From Betaproteobacteria bacterium (lineage in GTDB: Bacteria > Pseudomonadota > Gammaproteobacteria > Burkholderiales > SG8-41), in the NCBI GenBank assembly GCA_029863175.1, contig JAOTVX010000001.1, positions 1 through 64,000 of the forward strand: a DNA stretch of 64,000 nucleotides, written 5' to 3'. The notes beneath the pieces were generated by a model. It had not been told where the DNA came from. It was given only the letters and a program-made list of their open reading frames with translations, and ran no database searches. Both the position numbers and the translations under genes were made by a program. Shown here piece by piece: positions 56,107 to 64,000 of the stretch; position 1 is the first letter of the stretch; each line of letters begins with the position of its first letter.

Positions 56107-58227
56107 ATGAGCGTCGCTACCCGTTTTGTTCCCCCAATCTTGCGCGTCGTTCTGGCGGCCATAATGGTTGCCGGGAGCGTGGCTGCGTATGCCCAGTCCA
56201 ACACCATCCAGGGCATCAGCGTTTCGCCCCAGGCCGGCGGCAAGTTGCTGGTTAAGGTCTCTCTCAAAGAGGCTCCGGTTAATCCTCCGGCGGGATTTAC
56301 CATCAACAATCCGCCCCGCATCGCGTTCGATTTCCTCGACACCAACAGTGCCATGGGCCGTGCGACCCAGGAAATCGGTGAAGGCGATTTGCGCAGTATC
56401 AACGTCGTTCAGGCTGGCAACCGCACCCGGCTGGTACTGAACCTCAACCGCGTGCAGAGTTACGACACGCAGATCGAGGGCCAGGCCCTGCTCATCACAT
56501 TGCAAGGGGCGGCTTCGGCCGCGGCTCCAACCGGCGTGACCACGCACTTCGCGGAAGCGAAACCTGTCGATTCAGGTCACACGCTGCGCGACATCGATTT
56601 CCGGCGCGGACGCTCCGGCGAGGGGCGTGTCGTCGTCGATCTGTCCGACAGCGCCGTCGGCATAAATCTCAAGCAGCAAGGACGCGCGATCGTCATTGAT
56701 TTCATCAATACCGCGCTGCCGAATAATCTCAAGCGTCGCATGGACGTTACCGACTTCGGCACGCCGGTGAAGCGCGTGGACGCATTCTCCCAGGGCAACA
56801 ACACGCGGGTCGTGATCGAGCCGAGCGGGAATTGGGAGCATACGGCCTACCAGACCGATACCCGCTTCATCGTCGAAGTGAAGCAGATCGTCGAGGACCC
56901 GAATCGCCTCGTGCGCCCGGGTTTCACTGGCGAAAAGCTTTCTCTCAACTTCCAGAACGTCGAGGTGCGTGCGGTTCTCCAGGTGATCGCGGATTTCACA
57001 GGCCTCAATATCATTACCAGCGATACTGTGACGGGCAACCTCACGCTGAGACTTAAGGACGTGCCTTGGGATCAGGCGCTCGACATCATTCTTCAGAGCA
57101 AGGGTCTCGACCTGCGCAAGACCGGTAACGTGGTCTGGATCGCGCCGCGTGACGAGCTGGCCACCCGCGAGAAACTCGCCTTGGAAGCCAAACAGCAGAT
57201 CGCGGATCTCGAGCCAACCCGCACCGAAATCTTTCAGTTGAATTACCAGAAGGCGGAAGCGTTCCGTACGCTCCTCACCGACGACAAGCAGCGCATTCTC
57301 TCCAAGCGTGGCAGCGCGGTCATTGATACGAGGACCAATACCGTCTTCGTGCAGGACACGCCCACGCATCTCGAGGAGGTGCGCACGCTGATCCAGCGCG
57401 TGGATATCCCGGTGCGGCAGGTCATGATCGAATCGCGGATCGTTGAGGCCACGGACCAGTTTGCCCGCAACCTCGGCGTTCGGCTCGGCTACCATGATCA
57501 GACGGGGCGGGGCACTAAACTCGGGACTGGCGGCGCCAATAAGCGCATTTTGGGCGGCGGCAGTCTTGCCGACACCGGTTTCCATACTGGGCAGTCCGCA
57601 ACCGTCCCCGTCTGGCCCACGGATTCCCTGTCTGTGAACTTGCCGGCGCAAGGCATAGCTGGCGCACTCCCCGGTGCCTTCTCGCTATTGCTGTTCAACC
57701 AGTCGGGGACAAAATTCCTCAATCTTGAGTTGACGGCCCTGCAGGCCGATGGCAAGGGCAAGATCATCTCCAGCCCGCGCGTGATCACGGCGGATCAGGT
57801 TGAGGCGATAATCGAACAAGGCACGGAGATCCCGTACCAGCAGGCCACGTCGAGCGGCGCAACGAGCGTCTCGTTCAAGAAAGCGACGCTCTCTCTGAAG
57901 GTGAAGCCGCAGATCACACCGGACGACAACGTGATCATGAACGTCGACGTCCACAAGGACAGCGTGGGACAACAGACACTCTCCGGGCCGTCGATCGATA
58001 CCAAGCAAATCACCACGGAGGTGCTCGTGTCGAACGGCGGCACGGTGGTCATCGGGGGCATCTACACGCAGGAAGAACGCTCGACGACCAGCAAGGTGCC
58101 GGTGCTGGGTGATCTGCCCTACGTCGGTTTCCTTTTCAAACAAAACCAAAAACAGGATGACCGGACAGAACTCCTTATTTTCATTACGCCTAAAGTGATT
58201 AAGGACAACGTGAGTCTGCGCCGGTAG
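56107..58227 (+). CDS. pilQ: Type IV pilus secretin PilQ
   Basis: Outer-membrane channel for the pilus fibre. Signal peptide to about residue 35 (cut after VAAYA), two AMIN domains (about 40-250, peptidoglycan binding), a secretin/TonB short N domain (GEKLSLNFQNVEVRAVLQVI), a secretin N1 (IFQLNYQKAEAFRTLLTDD) and the secretin core with VPVLGDLPYVGFLF near the end. Length is 706 aa. A strong terminator closes the pil operon 17 nt later. Confidence 0.97.
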   Translation: MSVATRFVPPILRVVLAAIMVAGSVAAYAQSNTIQGISVSPQAGGKLLVKVSLKEAPVNPPAGFTINNPPRIAFDFLDTNSAMGRATQEIGEGDLRSINVVQAGNRTRLVLNLNRVQSYDTQIEGQALLITLQGAASAAAPTGVTTHFAEAKPVDSGHTLRDIDFRRGRSGEGRVVVDLSDSAVGINLKQQGRAIVIDFINTALPNNLKRRMDVTDFGTPVKRVDAFSQGNNTRVVIEPSGNWEHTAYQTDTRFIVEVKQIVEDPNRLVRPGFTGEKLSLNFQNVEVRAVLQVIADFTGLNIITSDTVTGNLTLRLKDVPWDQALDIILQSKGLDLRKTGNVVWIAPRDELATREKLALEAKQQIADLEPTRTEIFQLNYQKAEAFRTLLTDDKQRILSKRGSAVIDTRTNTVFVQDTPTHLEEVRTLIQRVDIPVRQVMIESRIVEATDQFARNLGVRLGYHDQTGRGTKLGTGGANKRILGGGSLADTGFHTGQSATVPVWPTDSLSVNLPAQGIAGALPGAFSLLLFNQSGTKFLNLELTALQADGKGKIISSPRVITADQVEAIIEQGTEIPYQQATSSGATSVSFKKATLSLKVKPQITPDDNVIMNVDVHKDSVGQQTLSGPSIDTKQITTEVLVSNGGTVVIGGIYTQEERSTTSKVPVLGDLPYVGFLFKQNQKQDDRTELLIFITPKVIKDNVSLRR

Positions 58228-58244
58228 GTTCGGGAAATCTCAGC

Positions 58245-58273
58245 AAAAAGGCGGCCCGCAGGCCGCCTTTTTT
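58245..58273 (+). terminator. Rho-independent terminator after pilQ
   Basis: AAAAAGGCGGCC (58245-58256), CGCA loop, GGCCGCC and TTTTTT. The A-tract/T-tract symmetry would let it stop transcripts from either side, separating pilMNOPQ from aroK. Confidence 0.95.
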
Positions 58274-58324
58274 GTTTTCCTCCATTTGGCACTAGGCCAG
58301 ACCACATTCCGCTAGAATCCCGGC

Positions 58325-58921
58325 ATGATGGGCACCAGCAGGCCACCCCACGCTAACGAACACGTCCCGGAGAATATTTTCCTGGTGGGCCTGATGGGCG
58401 CCGGCAAGACCTCGGTCGGCAAGCTCCTCGCGCAACGGCTCGGAAAGGATTTCTCCGACTGCAACCACGAGATCGAAGGCGCGACCGGGGTAAAGATTTC
58501 GATCATATTCGAAATCGAGGGTGAAAGCGGTTTCCGGGCGCGCGAATCGAAGATGCTCGCCGAGCTGGCAAACCGCAGGAACGTAATCGTCGCAACGGGC
58601 GGGGGTGCCGTTCTTTCCGTCCCCAACCGCAAGCTTCTGGCCGATAACGGTATCGTGGTCTATCTGCGCGCCGCGCCTGCCGATTTGTGGCGCCGCACGC
58701 GCCACGACAAGCATCGCCCGCTGCTCAACACGGAAGATCGGATGGCCCGGTTCGAGCAGTTGTTCGCGGAACGCGATCCGCTCTATCTTGAGATCGCTGA
58801 TATCATCGTCGATACTGGCAGCCAGAGCCTGGGCGCTCTCGCGAGCAAGCTCGAGCGCAAGATTCTGGAGTTCAAGGCGCGGGCCGGCGGCTGCGAGGAC
58901 AATCCTTTTCCCGCTGGCTGA
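58325..58921 (+). CDS. aroK: Shikimate kinase
   Basis: Phosphorylates shikimate in the aromatic pathway. Walker A is LVGLMGAGKTSVGKLLAQRL. The shikimate-binding block reads SDCNHEIEGATGVKISIIFE, with Asn where the usual second Asp of D-x-D sits; GGGAVL and RRTRHDKHRPLL (lid) are present. Length is 198 aa, with an N-terminal tail about 15 longer than E. coli AroK. The start MMGTS at 58325 lies 52 nt after the pilQ terminator. Confidence 0.94.
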   Translation: MMGTSRPPHANEHVPENIFLVGLMGAGKTSVGKLLAQRLGKDFSDCNHEIEGATGVKISIIFEIEGESGFRARESKMLAELANRRNVIVATGGGAVLSVPNRKLLADNGIVVYLRAAPADLWRRTRHDKHRPLLNTEDRMARFEQLFAERDPLYLEIADIIVDTGSQSLGALASKLERKILEFKARAGGCEDNPFPAG

Positions 58922-58942
58922 CACTCACTGATTACGCCTACC

Positions 58943-60031
58943 ATGGAAACTCTCACCGTTGCCCTCGCGGAACGCAGCTATCCCATCCATATTGGAGCGG
59001 GCCTGCTCGCGCACCCGGAGTTGATCGCAACCCGATTGCCGCAGAACAAGGTGGCAATCGTGACCAACACGACCGTAGCCCCGCTTTACCTTGCCTCCCT
59101 GCGGAGAGCACTTGAAACGCAAGGCGTAGACGCCGTGCCTATCACTTTGCCGGACGGCGAATCCTTCAAGAACTGGGAGACGCTGAACCAGATATTCGAC
59201 GCCCTGTTGCAGAACCGCAGCGAACGCGGCACGACCCTGCTAGCACTCGGGGGCGGGGTCATCGGTGATCTGGCCGGCTTCGCCGCTGCGGTCTATCAAC
59301 GCGGGGTTCCATTCGTCCAGGTTCCGACCACGCTGCTCGCTCAGGTGGACTCGGCCGTTGGCGGCAAAACCGGGATCAATCACCCGCTCGGGAAAAACAT
59401 GGTCGGGGCTTTCCACCAGCCGCTGGCGGTGATCAGCGATACGGATACCCTCTCCACTCTGCCCGCCCGCGAGCTCTCCGCCGGACTGGCTGAGGTCATC
59501 AAATACGGCCTGATCTGCGACCGCGCATTTTTCGAATGGCTGGAGAGCAACATTCACCGCCTCGTGCAGCGGGAACCCGAAGCGCTTGCCTATGCAATCG
59601 AACGCTCATGCGCCAACAAGGCGGAAATCGTGGCCCTCGACGAGCGCGACGAAGGGCAACGGGCGCTGCTGAATTTCGGCCACACGTTCGGGCATGCTAT
59701 CGAAGCGGGGCTCGGGTTCGGCGTATGGCTGCACGGGGAAGCCGTAGCGGCGGGGATGGTGCTGGCAGCCCGGCTCGCGCAAAAGCTGGGCTTGATCGGC
59801 ACGGAAGAAGTCTCGCGCACAAGCCAGCTCCTGTCGGCTGCCGGCCTTCCGATCGAAGCGCCTGAGCTCGGGCGCGATCGCTACCTCGAATTGATGGGCC
59901 ATGACAAAAAGGTCAAGGGCGGACGCAACCGCTTCATATTGCTGGCGCGGATCGGGGAGGCGTTCGTTTCAGAAGAAGTCGGCCAGACTGCCCTCGCGGA
60001 CGTGCTCGGAGGCCCGCAAGTGCATGCGTGA
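58943..60031 (+). CDS. aroB: 3-dehydroquinate synthase
   Basis: NAD- and metal-dependent cyclisation of DAHP, the second step of the shikimate pathway. [60 protein letters not shown] and the metal-binding [10 protein letters not shown] are intact. Length is 362 aa. aroK-aroB adjacency is standard. It overlaps dgt by 8 nt. Confidence 0.97.
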   Translation: METLTVALAERSYPIHIGAGLLAHPELIATRLPQNKVAIVTNTTVAPLYLASLRRALETQGVDAVPITLPDGESFKNWETLNQIFDALLQNRSERGTTLLALGGGVIGDLAGFAAAVYQRGVPFVQVPTTLLAQVDSAVGGKTGINHPLGKNMVGAFHQPLAVISDTDTLSTLPARELSAGLAEVIKYGLICDRAFFEWLESNIHRLVQREPEALAYAIERSCANKAEIVALDERDEGQRALLNFGHTFGHAIEAGLGFGVWLHGEAVAAGMVLAARLAQKLGLIGTEEVSRTSQLLSAAGLPIEAPELGRDRYLELMGHDKKVKGGRNRFILLARIGEAFVSEEVGQTALADVLGGPQVHA

Positions 60032-61151
60032 CTCGGCACTCGCGCCCTGCGCCGCGCACCCCGAGCGGTCACGCGGGCGACGGTACCGGGAAGCGCCGCC
60101 CCGCGGCCGCAGTGAATATCAGCGCGATCGCGACCGGATCATTCATTCGACGGCTTTCCGGCGCCTCGAATACAAAACGCAGGTTTTCGTCAATCACGAA
60201 GGCGATCTGTTCCGGACGCGACTGACGCACAGTCTGGAGGTTGCCCAGATTGCGCGCTCCGTCGCTCGCAGCCTGCGGCTCGATGAAGACCTCACCGAGG
60301 CGATTGCCCTTGCCCACGATCTTGGCCATACCCCTTTCGGCCACGCGGGTCAGGATGCGCTCCATGCCTGCATGAGGCGCCATGGTGGCTTTGAGCACAA
60401 TCTGCAGAGCCTGCGCGTCGTGGACCTGCTCGAGCAGCGTTACGCTGCGTTCGACGGCCTGAACCTCACGTTCGAGACCCGCGAGGGCATTCTGAAGCAT
60501 TGCTCCCGGCAGAATGCGCGTGCGCTGGGTGACGTGGCGGAACGTTTCCTCAAGCGCCGGCGACCATCGCTCGAGGCCCAGATCGCCAATCTTGCCGATG
60601 AAATCGCCTACAACAACCATGACATCGACGATGGGCTGCGCTCCGGTCTGCTCAGCCTGGAGCAGATTTCAAGCGCCAAGATATTCGCGCGCCATCAATC
60701 CCTTGTGCTGCGCCAGTACCCGCGCCTAGCGGGTCGGCGCCTCATCCACGAAACCGTACGACGCATGATCGACACGCTCGTAACCGATCTTATCCGGACA
60801 AGCGCAGCGAATATCCGAAAACAGGCTCCGGCATCGACCGAGGAGGTGCGTCTGGCGCCCCCGTTGATTGCTTTCAGCCCGCGCATTCGAGAGGAAAGCC
60901 TTGAACTCAAGCGCTTTCTGCATCACAACCTCTACCGGCATTACCGCGTCACGCGCATGAGCGCCAAAGCACGCCGTGTTGTCGAGAACTTGTTCGAGGC
61001 CTTCATGGCAGACACCCGTCTTCTGCCGCCTGAGTTCCAGGGGCGCGCCGAGAATCACGTGGCACGGGTAATCGCCGACTACATCGCCGGCATGACCGAC
61101 CGTTATGCGATGCTTGAGCATCGCCGATTGTTTGCGATTGACGAAACCTGA
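60024..61151 (+). CDS. dGTPase-like deoxynucleotide triphosphohydrolase (HD domain)
   Basis: HD-superfamily enzyme hydrolysing dNTPs to nucleoside and triphosphate. The ATG at 60024 gives [20 protein letters not shown]; the frame is open upstream inside aroB, but that part is not conserved. [18 protein letters not shown] supplies the first His, [17 protein letters not shown] the His-Asp pair, and [16 protein letters not shown] the last Asp. Length is 375 aa. Annotated elsewhere as Dgt-like; exact nucleotide preference is not predictable. Confidence 0.92.
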   Translation: MRDSALAPCAAHPERSRGRRYREAPPRGRSEYQRDRDRIIHSTAFRRLEYKTQVFVNHEGDLFRTRLTHSLEVAQIARSVARSLRLDEDLTEAIALAHDLGHTPFGHAGQDALHACMRRHGGFEHNLQSLRVVDLLEQRYAAFDGLNLTFETREGILKHCSRQNARALGDVAERFLKRRRPSLEAQIANLADEIAYNNHDIDDGLRSGLLSLEQISSAKIFARHQSLVLRQYPRLAGRRLIHETVRRMIDTLVTDLIRTSAANIRKQAPASTEEVRLAPPLIAFSPRIREESLELKRFLHHNLYRHYRVTRMSAKARRVVENLFEAFMADTRLLPPEFQGRAENHVARVIADYIAGMTDRYAMLEHRRLFAIDET

Positions 61152-61298
61152 CGGCGCACCGAGACGGTTTCCCGAGCTGATTTTCCGGTTGAAGCCAATA
61201 ACTTAAGCCAGTAGAATTTCCAGTTGCCCGGAAATTACGGGGGGCTTACTGCAGAGCAACAAATACCGGCCTAACTCGTTGTACCGAGAGCGTTTTCT

Positions 61299-64000
61299 AT
61301 GCGCGAAGCACGAAAATTGCCGTTGCCCGCAATGCAAGGTCTCTACCAGCCGGCCTACGAGCATGATGCTTGCGGGGTCGGATTCGTCGCGCATATCAAA
61401 GGCAAGAAAAGCCACGCCATCATCGAGCAAGGCCTCCAGATCCTGAAGAACCTCACCCATCGCGGAGCCGTTGGTGCCGATCCCAAGGCGAGTGACGGGG
61501 CCGGCATCCTGATCCAGGTTCCCGACCAGTTTTTCCGCGAGGAGATGGGCAAGCACGGAATAAAACTACCGCCTCGCGGGCAGTACGGCGTCGGAATGGT
61601 GTTCCTCCCGCGGGAGCCTGCCTCGCGCCTCGCGTGCGAGTATGAAATCGAGCGCGCCATCAAGGACGAGGGGCAGGCGTTGCTCTGTTGGCGCGACGTG
61701 CCGGTGGACGACGCTGACCTCGGTGAATCGGTCAAGGAAGTCGAGCCGGTCATCCGGCAGGTATTCATCGGCCGTGGCACTGGTGTTACCGTGACCGACG
61801 CGCTTGAACGCAAGCTCTACGTCATCCGGAAGAGTTCGGGACACGCAATTCAGTCGCTCAAACTAGCGCACGGCAAGGAATTCTACGTTGCGTCGATGTC
61901 GGCGCGCACCATTTGCTACAAGGGTATGCTCCTTCCGTATCAGGTCGGGATGTACTACAAAGACCTGCAGGATGCGCGCGTCACCTCCGCGCTTGCGCTC
62001 GTCCACCAGCGCTTCTCGACGAATACATTTCCTAGCTGGGACAAGGCGCATCCCTTCCGCGTGATCTGCCACAACGGCGAGATCAACACGCTGCGGGGCA
62101 ACGTCAACTGGATTCGCGCGCGCCAGGGCGCTATTTCCAGCCCCGTTCTCGGGCGCGATCTCGACAAACTATGGCCGTTGATCTACGACGGCCAGTCGGA
62201 CTCCGCTTCTTTCGACAACGCGCTGGAATTGCTCGTCATGGGGGGCTATTCCATTGCGCATGCGATGATGATGATGATCCCCGAGGCGTGGGAAAATCAC
62301 ACGCTAATGGATCCGGGCCGCCGCGCCTTCTATGAATACCACGCCGCGATGATGGAGCCCTGGGACGGCCCCGCCTCCATCGCCTTCACCGACGGGCGCC
62401 AGATTGGCGCGACCCTCGATCGAAACGGGCTGCGACCGTCCCGCTATATCGTCACCAGCGACGACCTCGTCATCATGGGCTCCGAGTGCGGCTGTCTGCC
62501 CGTGCCGGAGGAAAAGATCGTCAAGAAGTGGCGCTTACAGCCGGGCAAGATGTTCCTCGTCGATCTCGAAAAGGGGCGCATCGTCGATGACAAGGAGCTG
62601 AAGGAGTCGCTGGCGTCGGCAAAGCCTTACGCCGAGTGGATCGAGCGCATACGCGTGAAGCTCGACGAAGTCGAGAGCGACAAGCAACAGCCGGAGCGCT
62701 CAAGCGTGCCGTTGCTCGACCGCCAGCAGGCCTTCGGCTACACGCAGGAAGACGTCAAATTCATGATGGCGCCGATGGCGCTTAGCGGCGAGGAGCCGGT
62801 CGGCTCGATGGGCAATGACTTGCCCCTGGCCGTCCTGTCCGGCAAGAACAAGTCGTTGTATCACTACTTCCAGCAACTGTTTGCCCAGGTCACGAATCCG
62901 CCCATTGATCCGATTCGCGAGGAGCTCGTGACCTCGCTCGTGTCATTCATCGGGCCCAAGCCCAATCTGCTCGGGATCGACGAGATGAACCCGCCGCTGC
63001 GGCTCGAGATCAGCCAGCCCGTACTCGACTTCTTCGAGATGGAGAAGATCCGGCACATCGATCGCTACACGCAGGGCAAGTTCGCCTCGTTCGAGCTCGA
63101 CATTACCTACCCCGTGGCGTGGGGCAAGGAAGCCATCGAGGCACGGCTCGCGTCGTTGTGCGCGCAAGCCGAAGACGCAGTGCGCGCCGGCTATTCCATT
63201 CTCATCATTTCGGACCGAAGGGTTGACCGCGACAATCTCGCGATACCCACGCTGGTCGCGCTTTCTGCGATCCACCAGCACCTGGTGAACCGGGGCCTGC
63301 GCACGTCGACCGGGCTGGTCGTAGAAACGGGTTCAGCGCGTGAAACGCATCATTTCGCGCTGCTCGGCGGCTATGGTGCCGAGGCGGTCCATCCCTACCT
63401 CGCACTCGAAACCTTGCTCGACCTGGCAGGCCGCGGCCACTTCGGCCCAGAGGTTGATGGCTACAAGGCGATCAGGAACTTCGTGAAAGCAACGGGCAAG
63501 GGCCTGAAGAAGGTAATGTCCAAGATGGGCATCTCGACCTACATGTCCTACACCGGCGCGCAGATCTTCGAGGCGATCGGGCTCGCGCGATCGCTCGTCG
63601 ACAAGTATTTTGCCGGAACCGCCTCCTCCGTCGAAGGCATCGGCGTGTTCGAGGTGGCCGAAGAAACGCTGCGCATCCACCGGGCGGCATTCGACGAGAA
63701 CGACCCGGTCCTCAGAACCACCCTGGACGCCGGCGGCGAGTATGCCTGGCGGGTGCGCGGCGAAGACCACATGTGGACGCCCGATGCGATTGCGAAACTG
63801 CAGCACTCGACGCAGCAAAACTCCTATCAAACGTACCAGGAATACGCGGCAATCATCAATGACCAGTCGCGGCGCCACATGACGCTACGCGGGCTGTTTG
63901 AGCTCAAATTCGACCAGTGCGCGCCGGTACCGATCGAGGAAGTCGAGCCCGTAGCGGAGATCGTGAAGCGCTTTTCGACCGGTGCCATGTCCTTCGGCTC
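61299..64000 (+). CDS. gltB: Glutamate synthase large subunit, 5' part (runs off the window)
   Basis: NADPH-dependent glutamine:2-oxoglutarate amidotransferase, alpha subunit. A short propeptide precedes the nucleophile Cys in EHDACGVGFVAHIKGKKSH; the class-II amidotransferase domain includes HQRFSTNTFPSWDKAHPF, HNGEINTLRGN and LDRNGLRPSRY. The central domain follows, and the FMN-binding part begins near the edge (RFSTGAMSFG). About 900 of some 1,550 residues are visible. The ATG at 61299 is used; ATG 61332 (MQGLYQPAYEHDACG) is an alternative. Confidence 0.97.
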   Translation, partial: MREARKLPLPAMQGLYQPAYEHDACGVGFVAHIKGKKSHAIIEQGLQILKNLTHRGAVGADPKASDGAGILIQVPDQFFREEMGKHGIKLPPRGQYGVGMVFLPREPASRLACEYEIERAIKDEGQALLCWRDVPVDDADLGESVKEVEPVIRQVFIGRGTGVTVTDALERKLYVIRKSSGHAIQSLKLAHGKEFYVASMSARTICYKGMLLPYQVGMYYKDLQDARVTSALALVHQRFSTNTFPSWDKAHPFRVICHNGEINTLRGNVNWIRARQGAISSPVLGRDLDKLWPLIYDGQSDSASFDNALELLVMGGYSIAHAMMMMIPEAWENHTLMDPGRRAFYEYHAAMMEPWDGPASIAFTDGRQIGATLDRNGLRPSRYIVTSDDLVIMGSECGCLPVPEEKIVKKWRLQPGKMFLVDLEKGRIVDDKELKESLASAKPYAEWIERIRVKLDEVESDKQQPERSSVPLLDRQQAFGYTQEDVKFMMAPMALSGEEPVGSMGNDLPLAVLSGKNKSLYHYFQQLFAQVTNPPIDPIREELVTSLVSFIGPKPNLLGIDEMNPPLRLEISQPVLDFFEMEKIRHIDRYTQGKFASFELDITYPVAWGKEAIEARLASLCAQAEDAVRAGYSILIISDRRVDRDNLAIPTLVALSAIHQHLVNRGLRTSTGLVVETGSARETHHFALLGGYGAEAVHPYLALETLLDLAGRGHFGPEVDGYKAIRNFVKATGKGLKKVMSKMGISTYMSYTGAQIFEAIGLARSLVDKYFAGTASSVEGIGVFEVAEETLRIHRAAFDENDPVLRTTLDAGGEYAWRVRGEDHMWTPDAIAKLQHSTQQNSYQTYQEYAAIINDQSRRHMTLRGLFELKFDQCAPVPIEEVEPVAEIVKRFSTGAMSFG

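Overview
The window is a 64 kb stretch of GC-rich chromosome from a Gram-negative bacterium, most probably a betaproteobacterium. The reasons are the gene orders (amgK-murU facing lptD-surA-pdxA-rsmA; pilMNOPQ-aroK-aroB-dgt-gltB; dusB-fis; ubiC-ubiA-ubiD; cytochrome c4 next to engB and hemB), the LPS export protein LptD, type IV pilus genes and a full ubiquinone pathway. I cannot name a genus from the sequence. Almost everything is core metabolism. No CRISPR array, complete insertion sequence or prophage is visible.

Layout. 1-5.5 kb: 5' part of groES behind a CIRCE operator, an unrecognised ORF, bioA, a beta-CASP nuclease and dacB. 5.7-15.3 kb (all minus): PhoU-like/Pit phosphate transport, two paired acyl-CoA dehydrogenases, ridA, recG, ubiC, ubiA, ubiD. 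15.5-17.1 kb: an accessory patch with two near-identical tRNA-Ala(CGC) genes bracketing about 1 kb of foreign-looking DNA with a small lipoprotein gene, then a broken SapC gene. 17.1-23.1 kb: mmgE/prpD, lgt, ilvD and a DUF255 protein. 23.2-27.3 kb: a signalling operon with two leader micro-ORFs, a histidine kinase and a soluble Ser/Thr kinase carrying two receiver domains. 27.3-33.4 kb (minus): dusB, fis, purH, purD, a VOC protein, hemF. 33.6-38.2 kb (minus): ubiH-like, pepP, murU, amgK. 38.3-43.8 kb: lptD, surA, pdxA, rsmA. 43.9-50.6 kb: gloA, rubredoxin, thiD, thiE, hemL, cytochrome c4, engB, a likely structured sRNA, hemB and a nucleotidyltransferase-like protein. 50.6-64 kb: mrcA, pilMNOPQ, aroK, aroB, dgt and the 5' part of gltB.

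Themes. Envelope biogenesis is prominent: recycling of cell-wall sugars (AmgK/MurU), PBP1A, PBP4, LptD, SurA, Lgt and the pilus. So are cofactor routes: ubiquinone, haem (HemB, HemL, HemF), thiamine, biotin and PLP.

The most unusual material is non-coding. (1) Between engB and hemB there is a compact, four-hairpin minus-strand RNA with two anti-Shine-Dalgarno loops and a terminator. (2) Several gaps between co-oriented genes hold tandem 7-bp arrays in an inverted pair (GTGA-type units followed by TCAC-type units along transcription). They reach into the coding ends of recG and an acyl-CoA dehydrogenase and replace the Shine-Dalgarno regions of purD and purH. (3) Hairpins sharing a TGTCGGA core sit upstream of pepP and between rsmA and gloA. 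(4) The tRNA-Ala duplication looks like the scar of an integrative element. Among proteins, the histidine kinase / Ser-Thr kinase-receiver pair is the best candidate for an undescribed signalling system.
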